Shown here in pieces: positions 32,279-40,353 of a DNA stretch of 41,030 nucleotides (position 1 is the stretch's first letter; every line of letters starts with the position of its first letter). The stretch lies in IMG/VR virus record IMGVR_UViG_3300032311_000579, positions 1 through 41,030 of that record. One strand, written 5' to 3'. The stretch is from a virus. The notes beneath the pieces are model-generated. The model did no database searches. It saw only the letters and a list, made by a program, of their open reading frames with translations, and was not told the DNA's origin. A program made the translations under genes and the position numbers.

Positions 32279-33328
32279 TTAAGAAGCAACCTTAACGTTC
32301 TTTACAACGACCCAAGCGTCTGCCTGCTCGATTTGAACGCCAACACGAGTATACATTGTGTACTCGATTGTGTCCTTACGTGGCTGGAAGAAGCGGTAAA
32401 CAGTTACATCACGCTTGATACCAATAACTACGTTATTTGGGAATGTCAAGTGGACGTCTCCGTGTGAACCTGATGGGCTTGCGTATGTACCTGTCTGTGT
32501 CTCAGGAAGCAATGGAACTTCAACGATTGGAATACCAAATGCGTATGGAGCTACATATCCTGCTGGACCTCCAAGAACAGGAACATCACCACGGATAATG
32601 CCAGAGGCAATATCTTGTGGAGTAACGTTCTGAATGTTCTGTGAGTTAGAGAACAAGTAATCCTGGATCAAGTTTGATCCAGCAAGGAAGCGAAGGTCTG
32701 TGCGACGTTGCTTGTACTTGCGTGGCATAGCCTTTAGAGCTGAGTTAAATACGTTACGGGAAATTCCCGCACCTGCTGCATCTACTACTCGGCCATGTGT
32801 CTTTGCCTTCTTAACTGCACCGTCGAATGACTTGTACAGCGCATCGCTTGAAAGTGATGTATCACCGTTAAGAATAAGATCTTCGATGTCATTTCCAGCT
32901 TGTGTTGCCATCATACGTGCAATATGATCTTCAAGATCTGCACCTTCGATGTTGTCTTCTAGAGACTCAGTTGAAAGTTCCCAGTCCATGCGGAGCTTCT
33001 TTGTTGTGAGAGAGATCTTTGAGAATGTTACGCCTTGGTTTATGGCTGTGTTTTCTCCTTCGGATGCAAGCTTTACAAGCTTTTCTCCTACTGACATGCG
33101 ATCAATTTCTGTTGTGTCGGATTTCATACGAACCGTACGTGCAACCTTACCAATTACGGTAGCATCGAACATATAGTCCAAGAATCTTGCTGATTGTTCT
33201 GGGTTTAGAAGTCCACCGTTGCCATTTTCTGAAGCAACATGAACACCTGAACCACCTGTTGAAGAACCGAACCCAGTTGATACTGTTGTACCAGCTGCTG
33301 CGGCCTTTTCTAATAATTCATTACTCAT
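32279..33328 (-). CDS. Major capsid protein, HK97 fold, 349 aa
   Basis: The shell subunit. Its order (portal, protease, capsid) and length are standard for HK97-type heads. The N-arm is Gly/Ser-rich (STGFGSSTGGSG), then LLNPEQSARFLDYMFD and the strand-turn blocks typical of this fold (KISLTTKKLRMDWELSTE, DIEDLILNGDTS). A basic helix (SALKAMPRKYKQRRTDLRFL) and a C-terminal strand pair (VIGIKRDVTVYRFF) complete the fold. No separate delta domain is seen, as the scaffold is encoded in the protease gene. AAGGTAGGTG serves as ribosome site. Confidence 0.9.
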   Translation of the reverse strand: MSNELLEKAAAAGTTVSTGFGSSTGGSGVHVASENGNGGLLNPEQSARFLDYMFDATVIGKVARTVRMKSDTTEIDRMSVGEKLVKLASEGENTAINQGVTFSKISLTTKKLRMDWELSTESLEDNIEGADLEDHIARMMATQAGNDIEDLILNGDTSLSSDALYKSFDGAVKKAKTHGRVVDAAGAGISRNVFNSALKAMPRKYKQRRTDLRFLAGSNLIQDYLFSNSQNIQNVTPQDIASGIIRGDVPVLGGPAGYVAPYAFGIPIVEVPLLPETQTGTYASPSGSHGDVHLTFPNNVVIGIKRDVTVYRFFQPRKDTIEYTMYTRVGVQIEQADAWVVVKNVKVAS

Positions 33329-33349
33329 TTTTATTTCACCTACCTTATT

Positions 33350-33916
33350 TTAGTTAAAGATTTCATTTACGGAACCGAGGAAAGCTCCTGACCATTTTGA
33401 TTTGGATTTGGTAAACACCTCAGACCCGCCAAGGTCAGAGGACTTCTTAATTGCGGTATCGCCTTCTACGGCATCAACCTGCTTTTGAACACCATCAATG
33501 GTGCCCTTTATTTCTGTCACAGCAGCACTAAGTGCGCTGTGCTTTTCTGCCAACTCAGAAATTCTATCGTCGACGCTCTTGCTGAAAGCTTCTACAGATG
33601 TTTTAATTTCTGTAACTTGTGCAGCATTTGCTTCTGTAGCTTTTGTGAGTGTCTCTGCGAAAAAGCCTTTTAGATCGCCTAACATTTTTGCAAAATCAGG
33701 TTCATCAACCATAACTTCTACTGTATCGGCTGCTTTTTCAACGTTGTCGGCAGAGGCTTCTTCAGTTGCAACTTCTGCAACCTCGGATGATTTGTCAAAA
33801 AGATCGACATTTGCTTCATCTGCTGCTGGAGCTTCTACGGCTGCGGCTTCAGTTGATTCGATTGTTGCTTCTGCTGTTAAAGCTTTTTCAACATTATCAA
33901 TGTTTGTATCTGACAT
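33350..33916 (-). CDS. Nested scaffold protein (internal in-frame start), about 188 aa
   Basis: Within the protease gene an ATG at 33916 (protein start MSDTNIDNVEKALTAEAT) is preceded by a full Shine-Dalgarno sequence AAGGAGGT 6 nt upstream. That is stronger than most start sites in this window. The product would be the acidic coiled-coil scaffold without the protease, the arrangement known from the lambda C/Nu3 pair. It would be made in excess over the protease fusion, guide shell assembly and then be cleaved. Internal initiation is inferred from the site. Confidence 0.65.
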   Translation of the reverse strand: MSDTNIDNVEKALTAEATIESTEAAAVEAPAADEANVDLFDKSSEVAEVATEEASADNVEKAADTVEVMVDEPDFAKMLGDLKGFFAETLTKATEANAAQVTEIKTSVEAFSKSVDDRISELAEKHSALSAAVTEIKGTIDGVQKQVDAVEGDTAIKKSSDLGGSEVFTKSKSKWSGAFLGSVNEIFN

Positions 33917-34702
33917 TTTATTACCTCCTTCTACGTTTGCCTGTTTTGCTAATTGTGTTTCAGGCAACGGTAATCTTGACTTCTTGAATGAAGCAAGAAT
34001 CTTATCTATCTCTTTTGACTTATTGATATCTGAACTTTCTACCCAACCGATTAGCGCAGCTGGTTTTCCAGATATGGGTGAATCAAAAGTTTTTTCTGTG
34101 GACATAAATACTGAGTCGCTGTCTTCGCAATAAAAAATATTTTCTGTTACTACATTTGTAGCAAGGCCTTTGTAAATCATTTGTCCGTTAACCTTTTCGA
34201 TTGACAAAATATTACATAGCTCGTTTGCTGGTGAGTCAACAATTGAAAGCTCAACTAGATCATAATCCTTGATAAATCTAACTGCTTCTCCTGTTGCCTT
34301 GTTAACTTCGTTGTCTGACTCTTTAATCTTTCCGCCGATTGAAAAACCAGAAAGAGTACCATCAAGAACTTTTTCCCAAGTATCTTGTGCACCCTTTGAA
34401 ATGTATGAAGTTACATAAACGCCATTGTAAAAAGTTTGAGACTTTTGATCGTAGTAGGTTTCTGGTTTGAATGAAACAACTTTACCTACTGCATTCGACT
34501 GATGCATCTCACGGAGATTTCCTCTGAAGTTTTCAAAAGCTTTTACGCTTGCTTCTGCTGTGACTACATCGCCTGTCTGGTCAACATTGTCTAGTGTTGC
34601 AAAACCAGATACAGTTCTATTTTCTCGATTGACCTTAGTAAACGGAATCGACAAATGTAGATTTTCGCCATTACTAGACCAATGGCCTTTTTCAATGTTC
34701 AT
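33350..34702 (-). CDS. Capsid maturation protease with C-terminal scaffold domain, 450 aa
   Basis: Residues about 10-175 form an HK97-type (U35) prohead protease. The catalytic candidates are His in LREMHQSNAVG near residue 67 and Ser in LSGFSIGGKI near residue 121, with the conserved VELSIVDSPAN following. After a linker, the C-terminal part (from about residue 263) is acidic, Ala/Glu-rich and coiled-coil (ELAEKHSALSAAVTEIKGTI), typical of a scaffold core. A strong internal start at 33916 would give the scaffold alone. The ATG at 34702 has no Shine-Dalgarno sequence and lies 7 nt after TAAAAT, suggesting a leaderless mRNA. Confidence 0.9.
   Translation of the reverse strand: MNIEKGHWSSNGENLHLSIPFTKVNRENRTVSGFATLDNVDQTGDVVTAEASVKAFENFRGNLREMHQSNAVGKVVSFKPETYYDQKSQTFYNGVYVTSYISKGAQDTWEKVLDGTLSGFSIGGKIKESDNEVNKATGEAVRFIKDYDLVELSIVDSPANELCNILSIEKVNGQMIYKGLATNVVTENIFYCEDSDSVFMSTEKTFDSPISGKPAALIGWVESSDINKSKEIDKILASFKKSRLPLPETQLAKQANVEGGNKMSDTNIDNVEKALTAEATIESTEAAAVEAPAADEANVDLFDKSSEVAEVATEEASADNVEKAADTVEVMVDEPDFAKMLGDLKGFFAETLTKATEANAAQVTEIKTSVEAFSKSVDDRISELAEKHSALSAAVTEIKGTIDGVQKQVDAVEGDTAIKKSSDLGGSEVFTKSKSKWSGAFLGSVNEIFN
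33923..33930 (-). promoter_or_regulatory. Internal Shine-Dalgarno for the nested scaffold
   Basis: AAGGAGGT on the complement, 6 nt before the internal ATG at 33916; it lies in a coding region that would not otherwise need it. Confidence 0.7.
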
Positions 34703-34709
34703 ATGCTTA

Positions 34710-34738
34710 ATTTTAGTGGTTTATCTACTATAACGCAA
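34710..34738 (-). promoter_or_regulatory. Possible leaderless promoter of the protease gene
   Basis: TTGCGT (34738-34733, 3/6) and TAAAAT (34715-34710, 5/6) with a 17-nt spacer; the ATG at 34702 starts 7 nt after the -10 box and has no Shine-Dalgarno sequence. Confidence 0.45.
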
Positions 34739-34755
34739 ATAACAGTTGATTAAAC

Positions 34756-36345
34756 TTATTTGACTTTTGGACCATCGCCCTTGGGGTTTCTGGCCTCTCC
34801 GCTTTTATCTGGGGCATTGGCTGATCTTTGTTGATCTCGCTTTTTATTTCCAGTGGATTTTGCTTTCTGGTCAGCCACCTGCTGTGGCTTTAAATCTACC
34901 ATTTCGTCCCCGCCGTCAACCGTTGTCATATTCTTTCTAATACGAACTTCGTTTGGAGTTATTACCTGCATTCTTAAATAAATTTCATCAATACGGCTTT
35001 GGGTCTCTTCATCAGTAAGACTAAGCTCGTTGAATTTTAATTGTACGACATCTGTCTTTTCTGCAATTAAATAATTTAATTTCTTTTCAAGTCTATCCTG
35101 TGAAGGTCGACAAACCTGTTCTTTAAATGTCTTGTCCGCATCTCTGGCTGCTGCTAGGTTAATCCCCTCTGGGATACCTATCTTGCTAATTGGAACACGG
35201 TGAGCCAAAAGAATTTCATCTCTATTAGACTTACGATAAATATTAAATGAAGACTCTTGCTCTCCTGCTTCAATTGGCTCCATCTTAAATTCTGTTTTTG
35301 AGTCTGGAGTATCCGCTGGAAGTGGGATATAAAGGGATCTGTGATTCTTGCCTTTTAGTCCAACCTGGAAAAATTCAAGCAATTTTCTTTCTGACTCTGG
35401 TGAAAGCTTTGCTCCTTTTACTGTAATAATATATCTTGGGACCGCCTTGTTTTCAAAGTAGTCTAAGTTGTATCTTCCAGCAAATTCGTTTCCTGCCAGC
35501 GCTTGTTGTGCTGCAATAATATCTGGGACTCCGTAGTAGTTATTCATTGGAGTGTATTTCTTTAAATGTATAATTTCATTTGGTCGATCTTCTTGACCAG
35601 CAATTGGGCTTGGTGTTTCAAGGTCTCCAAAATTGCGGAAGTAAACCGCCTTGCCATAAAGCAATTGAATAAATCCATCACGTAATCTGCGTACACGCAT
35701 TGTTTTGGCTGGTATGTGGCCTATGTAGCCTATGTCTCCAGCAGTTGTACGTCCAATCTCTATGTAGCCGTTTCCAGTCGCCTCAAGGTCCGTGTAGGCC
35801 TTTATAAGGGTCTCTGTAAATGACTCCTCTTCGTTGCAATCATCAAGCCAGCGATCTAGCTGTGTTTTAATTCTATCAATTTTTGCACGTGCTCTGTCGA
35901 CCTGCTTTTGATCGGTTATGGCATCCATTGCATCTTTTGCTTTTGATGTCTCCGTAAACATATATCCTAGACCAACAATATTAGAAACCTTTGCATTAAT
36001 TGCTGCGTAATTGTATGTTGAAACTTCATATATTTTTGAAAGATATTCTAAATTATAAGTTGGCTCGACAAGGTCAAATAAAGCATATCCGCTAATTGCT
36101 TGCTGCAAAAGGTTTTGTTGTGTTCCTGAGCCGTCGACTCCTACAAAAGCCTTTGAAAAATCACGATTAATTTTGCGCTTAAAGTTTGTGCCAAGGCCTC
36201 TAAGTTTTTTAATTTCCTCTAAGCCTATTTTAAATGGGTCTTCTGACTCTTCTGCTTTTTGAAAATGAAACCAGTCAGATGTATTTGAAATGTCAATTGT
36301 ATTGGAAGAGCTGTCGTCTTCTAAAACTTCTATGTTGCGTGTCAT
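34756..36345 (-). CDS. Portal protein, 529 aa
   Basis: This protein forms the ring at the head vertex through which DNA enters and leaves. Its typical blocks are: the N-terminal wing (VEPTYNLEYLSKIYEVSTY), ATGNGYIEIGR, IGYIGHIPAKTMRVRRL, the LYGKAVYFRNFG stretch, and the stem-helix region after GVPDIIAAQQALAGNEFAG and RYNLDYFENKAVPRYII. A C-terminal basic tail (KAKSTGNKKRDQQRSAN) is common. It overlaps the upstream 115-aa gene by 4 nt and is followed by the protease, the standard head order. Confidence 0.92.
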   Translation of the reverse strand: MTRNIEVLEDDSSSNTIDISNTSDWFHFQKAEESEDPFKIGLEEIKKLRGLGTNFKRKINRDFSKAFVGVDGSGTQQNLLQQAISGYALFDLVEPTYNLEYLSKIYEVSTYNYAAINAKVSNIVGLGYMFTETSKAKDAMDAITDQKQVDRARAKIDRIKTQLDRWLDDCNEEESFTETLIKAYTDLEATGNGYIEIGRTTAGDIGYIGHIPAKTMRVRRLRDGFIQLLYGKAVYFRNFGDLETPSPIAGQEDRPNEIIHLKKYTPMNNYYGVPDIIAAQQALAGNEFAGRYNLDYFENKAVPRYIITVKGAKLSPESERKLLEFFQVGLKGKNHRSLYIPLPADTPDSKTEFKMEPIEAGEQESSFNIYRKSNRDEILLAHRVPISKIGIPEGINLAAARDADKTFKEQVCRPSQDRLEKKLNYLIAEKTDVVQLKFNELSLTDEETQSRIDEIYLRMQVITPNEVRIRKNMTTVDGGDEMVDLKPQQVADQKAKSTGNKKRDQQRSANAPDKSGEARNPKGDGPKVK

Positions 36346-36680
36346 TGTACTTTACCACCTCTTGATACGGAGTCTTTATAGATTCCTATGTCGTACGGAT
36401 CTGGGGGGAGTCCCCATCTAAGTCTTTGTTCTTGCTCTTCAAGCTCTTCGTCATTGATCTTTCTTCTCCCAGAAAGGAATTTAGGCTGGCCCTCATGAAT
36501 ACCGTATGAGCGAACTTCTCTAGCCAAAGCATCGATTCTGGATCTATTGCCTTTGATTGATGTGATCGAAAGAAAATTGCCATCGTCATCCCCAATCCAT
36601 CTGCCATCTGGCATTTCCCACACATAGATTCCTAGGGTTGTCTCTTCAACAATCCTGGTATTTTTATTTAAGATATCCAT
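36342..36680 (-). CDS. Conserved small protein upstream of portal, about 112 aa
   Basis: Start MDILNKNTRIVEETTLGIYV, then WEMPDGRWIGDDDGNFLSIT, a pattern I recall just upstream of portal in several actinophages, although no function is known. The remainder is charged and ends in a Glu/Arg-rich helix. I chose the ATG at 36680: it lies 8 nt behind an extended -10 box and has no Shine-Dalgarno sequence. An upstream TTG at 36689 falls inside the -10 box and can be excluded if the promoter is real. It overlaps the portal by 4 nt. Confidence 0.7.
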   Translation of the reverse strand: MDILNKNTRIVEETTLGIYVWEMPDGRWIGDDDGNFLSITSIKGNRSRIDALAREVRSYGIHEGQPKFLSGRRKINDEELEEQEQRLRWGLPPDPYDIGIYKDSVSRGGKVQ

Positions 36681-36688
36681 AGACCACA

Positions 36689-36717
36689 ATCATACCATTA
36701 TATAAGACCAAAGTCCA
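36689..36717 (-). promoter_or_regulatory. Extended -10 promoter of the head operon, leaderless type
   Basis: TGgTATGAT (hexamer 36694-36689) with TGGACT (36717-36712, 4/6) at 17 nt. The ATG of the 112-aa gene follows 8 nt later with no Shine-Dalgarno sequence. It lies in the gap after the LamG-like gene and would drive the portal region. Confidence 0.6.
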
Positions 36718-36742
36718 GATTTGTGACAAAGAAGTGCAATAT

Positions 36743-38548
36743 TTAAAGGCTTATTGACAAAGGCTCTACAGAAGTCAATGTGAAAGGGGTAAAGTTATTG
36801 CCAGCTGTTGCTTCAAGGATGGTCATGCTTGTGTCGTTTACTGTATTTACAATATTTCCAGTATAGAGCAGGTAATGATTTAATACTTTGGCCTCTGATA
36901 GGGCAGATTCATATATGGCCAGGTTGTTATACATATGGCCTATGCCGTATTTTGAGTCAGACTGATTTTGATTAAATTTAAGATTTGTCGCATCAGAGGT
37001 AAAGGTGATTACAATATGATGAGGTAGGCCTATTGCTAGAAAATCAAATACATTTGTAGAAGATGTCCTATTTATACCATTTACGTATATTGATGCAATT
37101 GCTGTTTTTGATATTACTCCTAGTGGTGACCATTCGTATATCTTTGAAGATGCCGAGACTAAAACATTTTCTCCAGATTCTGGTGTGAATATCATTTCTA
37201 CTGATCTTACTGGAGGTATATTGTTTAATGAGAATCCATGGCCAGCATACATCCTTAATCCATTGTTTTTATTATAAGACAAAATTCTACTGTTGCTCTT
37301 AGGCAAAGCATAATCAAAGCTTGAAGATACATAATACCCAGAGTTATCTCCATAAAAGTTTTTTGAGCTATAGAACATGATTTCTAAATTTTTTAATATA
37401 GGCTGATACTTACTTGTATCGTCTGACGACATTGTAACCCTAATGTATATAACGGTTCCTATTTTATTACTGTTCTTATTAAAGTATGGCATTGGGCTTC
37501 CATTTTTACATTCCGCCCATTCTTCTCCGCTTATTTTTACCTCTACCTTTATACCTTTTACATCATTTGACCAGTGTATTTGGCTAGTTGATATATTTAA
37601 GTAGTCTGGAACAATAAAGTAGTCCGTGAATGAATGAGTTGCGGCTACTGATATTTCTGTTTTTGGGAAATAAATATATGATCCATCATTAGACACAGAT
37701 ATTCCACTTCCAATAACATCCGACCAAGATTTAGAGCCTGGGTAGGAAAATTTAAATTTAGGCTTTATCGGGAAAGAGTTCATGCTAAACATGTATCCGC
37801 CATCTGCATCAACTATTTGCGATGAGTTGATTTCCTTTATTCCTTCAGTGTAATGTTTTTTAATTTGGCTATCTGAAAGATTAAATTTATAAAAACCAAC
37901 ACAATCAATTACAAATTTACCATCTGCTGAGCCTGTTTTAAAATCTATGTCTGAGTTAGAAAACCTGTATCCTTCTGTTGATACAGAATCTACTATGTAA
38001 CCATTTACATAAAGAGAAATTGAGTCATTCTGATAAACACCAGCAACATACAATGACTCTGTGTTCGAAACTGTGTGCTGCACTTCTATAGAACCGATTC
38101 TAAAAACAATATTTCCATTTTCATAAAAAATTCCTGCATTAATTGATGTGTCTGCAACTATTGTTATATCGTTTTCAAGTGTGGGCAAAAGGCACCAAGC
38201 TTCAATTGTAAAGGAGTCATCGCTGTTATATTCGTTTGCAATTCCTCTTGGTGTATAGTGAACTTCTGTGTCTGAGAGTATCTGTGTTCCTCTTATCCCG
38301 CCAGAAATTAAAGGCATTAGTTCTTTGTTTGAAGTGTTTACCGCATAGCCATCATTAACATTTCCAGAATAATCATAAACTGGAAGTCCGCTAAGGGCAG
38401 AATAGGTGAGGCCACTGTCTTTTAAAGCCTGGTATGTTGCAAATTGTGAGATTATTCCAGAGTATGATCCAACGCTTCCAGATCTAACTTCATCTAATAG
38501 ATAGAACGATGTTGGATGGTCATTTAAGACTACGCTTTTATATGACAT
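36743..38548 (-). CDS. LamG / concanavalin A-like minor tail or fibre protein, 601 aa
   Basis: Two lectin-like jelly rolls are visible. The first (about residues 108-225) reads DDSFTIEAWCLLPTL ... ISLYVNGYIVDSVS; the second (about 445-570) has SVEMIFTPESGENVL, IASIYVNGINRTSS and NLAIYESALSEAKVLNHYLL, as in Laminin_G_3 proteins. Such domains in tail proteins bind cell-surface sugars. A ribosome site (AGTAGGT) precedes the ATG. It lies upstream of portal with the other receptor-type genes, unusual for this gene class. Confidence 0.75.
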   Translation of the reverse strand: MSYKSVVLNDHPTSFYLLDEVRSGSVGSYSGIISQFATYQALKDSGLTYSALSGLPVYDYSGNVNDGYAVNTSNKELMPLISGGIRGTQILSDTEVHYTPRGIANEYNSDDSFTIEAWCLLPTLENDITIVADTSINAGIFYENGNIVFRIGSIEVQHTVSNTESLYVAGVYQNDSISLYVNGYIVDSVSTEGYRFSNSDIDFKTGSADGKFVIDCVGFYKFNLSDSQIKKHYTEGIKEINSSQIVDADGGYMFSMNSFPIKPKFKFSYPGSKSWSDVIGSGISVSNDGSYIYFPKTEISVAATHSFTDYFIVPDYLNISTSQIHWSNDVKGIKVEVKISGEEWAECKNGSPMPYFNKNSNKIGTVIYIRVTMSSDDTSKYQPILKNLEIMFYSSKNFYGDNSGYYVSSSFDYALPKSNSRILSYNKNNGLRMYAGHGFSLNNIPPVRSVEMIFTPESGENVLVSASSKIYEWSPLGVISKTAIASIYVNGINRTSSTNVFDFLAIGLPHHIVITFTSDATNLKFNQNQSDSKYGIGHMYNNLAIYESALSEAKVLNHYLLYTGNIVNTVNDTSMTILEATAGNNFTPFTLTSVEPLSISL

Positions 38549-38555
38549 CCAAGAC

Positions 38556-39683
38556 CTACTGCTCTTCTAGTGTTTTTACTCTTGCTGTGAGTTCTTGTAC
38601 CGCTTTAATTAATGGCGAAATAAACTCTTCGTATCTCAATGCCTGTTGACCCTCTGGGTCAGCGACATCCGATATTACCCATCCGCCAAAGTCTGCTACT
38701 CCAGCAGCATCTAATACTGATTTAACTTCTTGTGCAATTAAGCCGTAATGCGTTCTACTTCCATCTATCTTATTATACTTAACAGGATTAAGGTTATTTA
38801 TAAAATCTAAACCAAGGTCTGACGTGATTATGTTTTCTTTTGTTCTTGCATCAGATATTACTGTGGCTGCAGAATTTAAATATATATTTTTCCAGCCTCT
38901 TGTTGTGCGCTGGTCTCCAGCATTTAATGGCCCCAAGAGACCTAATGTAAATTGATTTGTAGTTAAAGGAAACCAATTAGAGTTAACTCCAATTGGTGAA
39001 ATATCTGTCGCTGCGTAATTTAATGAAATTCTTGTAGCAATAGGATCTATGTTTGCATTTGTTCCAGCTGGTCCAGCTGGTCCTGTTGCACCTGGTAAGC
39101 CATCAGCTCCACGGGGAATCGTAAAGTTTAAAACTACATCGCTAGTTGTGCCAGAATTTGTTACTGCAGCATTTGTGCCAGCGGCTGAAGTTGTAACTGT
39201 TGGGGCCACTGTTATTGTTGCTGCCGCATCTCCTTTAGGTCCAGATGCGCCCGTATCACCTTTGGCACCAGTTAGCCCTGTGTCTCCACGAGGAATTGTA
39301 AAGTTTATTGTTTGAGAAGGAGCGGTTCCAGTTATGGTTACCTGTGGCTGTGTGCCAGCTGCTCCTGCTGATACAGTTCCAACGCTTAACACGTTTGCTG
39401 GTCCTGGCCCGCCCAGAACGCCGTCTACTCCTCTTGGAATATTAAATGTTAGTGATTGTGAGGGCGCTGTTCCACTAATAGTTACTGAGGCGCTCTGCCC
39501 AGGATTAATAGTGTTTGTAGCAGCAACAGTTAATACGTTTGCTGGTCCTGTCGCTCCCTGTGGCCCAGGGTTTGCTGCAATGAATGCAGCTATGTCTGTT
39601 CCTAAAGCGCCCAAGTCCCTAGGTACATCGGGAGAGTCCGTGTAGCTTGGGAAACGCCATCCATTAACACCTGTTGTTGCCAT
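38556..39683 (-). CDS. Collagen-like fibre protein with C-terminal S74 chaperone, 375 aa
   Basis: The N-terminal part holds three repeats, each a beta block followed by collagen-type Gly-X-Y triplets: NPGPQGATGPA with VTISGTAPSQSLTFNIPRG; VTITGTAPSQTINFTIPRG, then GLTGAKGDTGASGPKGDAA; LNFTIPRG, then GLPGATGPAGPAG. The C-terminal 100 residues are an S74 chaperone (S277-D-A-R-T-K282, the Ser-Lys dyad spacing; YGLIAQEVKSVL; KAVQELTARVKTLEEQ). The product is probably a trimeric fibre matured by self-cleavage. The ATG lies 6 nt behind an extended -10 box and has no Shine-Dalgarno sequence. It follows two dioxygenase genes that may act on its prolines or lysines. Confidence 0.85.
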   Translation of the reverse strand: MATTGVNGWRFPSYTDSPDVPRDLGALGTDIAAFIAANPGPQGATGPANVLTVAATNTINPGQSASVTISGTAPSQSLTFNIPRGVDGVLGGPGPANVLSVGTVSAGAAGTQPQVTITGTAPSQTINFTIPRGDTGLTGAKGDTGASGPKGDAAATITVAPTVTTSAAGTNAAVTNSGTTSDVVLNFTIPRGADGLPGATGPAGPAGTNANIDPIATRISLNYAATDISPIGVNSNWFPLTTNQFTLGLLGPLNAGDQRTTRGWKNIYLNSAATVISDARTKENIITSDLGLDFINNLNPVKYNKIDGSRTHYGLIAQEVKSVLDAAGVADFGGWVISDVADPEGQQALRYEEFISPLIKAVQELTARVKTLEEQ

Positions 39684-39689
39684 TTTTTA

Positions 39690-39698
39690 ATTATACCA
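39690..39698 (-). promoter_or_regulatory. Extended -10 promoter of the collagen-like fibre gene, leaderless type
   Basis: TGgTATAAT (hexamer 39695-39690) overlaps the stop codon of the upstream dioxygenase; a clear -35 is not seen. The ATG at 39683 starts 6 nt later with no Shine-Dalgarno sequence. Confidence 0.55.
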
Positions 39699-40353
39699 CT
39701 TTACTGTTATATACAGACAGGTGTGAGGTATACCTATCTCCAGAAATAACGTCATTTACTTTATGCAGGTATGGTTCTTTGCTTGGGAAAATAAGCAGGC
39801 TTCCTTCTTCTGGCTTTATTGATATGCCGTGATTTGGAAACTCAATTTCCCCACCCTCATAATCTGAGTTTAGATAAGATATCATGGAAAAAGCTAGATC
39901 GGTGTCACCATCATAATTATCGCAATGAGGACCCATTCCTGGACCAGTCCATCTTCTTACTGGAATCTCGTCTGTCATTAATGTATACTTTGATGGATCT
40001 AGATTGTGATTAGACAGGTATTGATTTAGACACATCTCAAATGCCATCTCAAGGCTATTCTTAATGTATAGTATTTTTTGATCTAGTCTTCCATTGTCAA
40101 TTTTATTTTTAACATTCTTTGTTATTATATTTTTGTTTTCGCCGTATACAACTTCTGGGTTGTTGCTTGCTATCCAAGGACTCCATTTAGATATGACGCC
40201 GTGGCTTCTTTCATCAAGGTCGACTTCATTAATAAACTCTAGCAATTCTTTTGGATAGCTGATAACATTTTTAAAATACCAAATGTTGCTCGATAACTGT
40301 TTTAATATAAACATATGGTACATATCTTCTGGATTGAAGTCTTGGCTACTCAT
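39691..40353 (-). CDS. 2-oxoglutarate/Fe(II) dioxygenase (prolyl hydroxylase type), 220 aa
   Basis: The metal site is H143-C144-D145 (GPHCDNYDGD) with the distal H197 (YLHKVND), and R207 (SGDRYTSHLS) is the expected 2-oxoglutarate anchor. The jelly-roll strands around it (AFSMISYLN, GGEIEFPNHG, GSLLIFPS) fit prolyl 4-hydroxylase-like enzymes. The reaction would hydroxylate a side chain using O2 and 2-oxoglutarate. The start MSSQDF overlaps the stop of the other dioxygenase (TAATG) with GAGG upstream; an in-frame longer version with a very basic N-terminus (start 40488) is a read-back into that gene and is rejected. Substrate is unknown; the neighbouring collagen-like fibre is a candidate. Confidence 0.85.
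   Translation of the reverse strand: MSSQDFNPEDMYHMFILKQLSSNIWYFKNVISYPKELLEFINEVDLDERSHGVISKWSPWIASNNPEVVYGENKNIITKNVKNKIDNGRLDQKILYIKNSLEMAFEMCLNQYLSNHNLDPSKYTLMTDEIPVRRWTGPGMGPHCDNYDGDTDLAFSMISYLNSDYEGGEIEFPNHGISIKPEEGSLLIFPSKEPYLHKVNDVISGDRYTSHLSVYNSKVV

Noticed and set aside
33498-34133. Plus-strand open frame of 211 codons over the protease-scaffold gene
   Set aside because: Antisense shadow of the Ala/Glu-rich scaffold region, giving Ser/Ala-rich sequence with no recognisable domain.
39049-39645. Two plus-strand frames over the collagen-like gene
   Set aside because: Pro/Val-rich shadows of the Gly-X-Y and beta repeats on the other strand.
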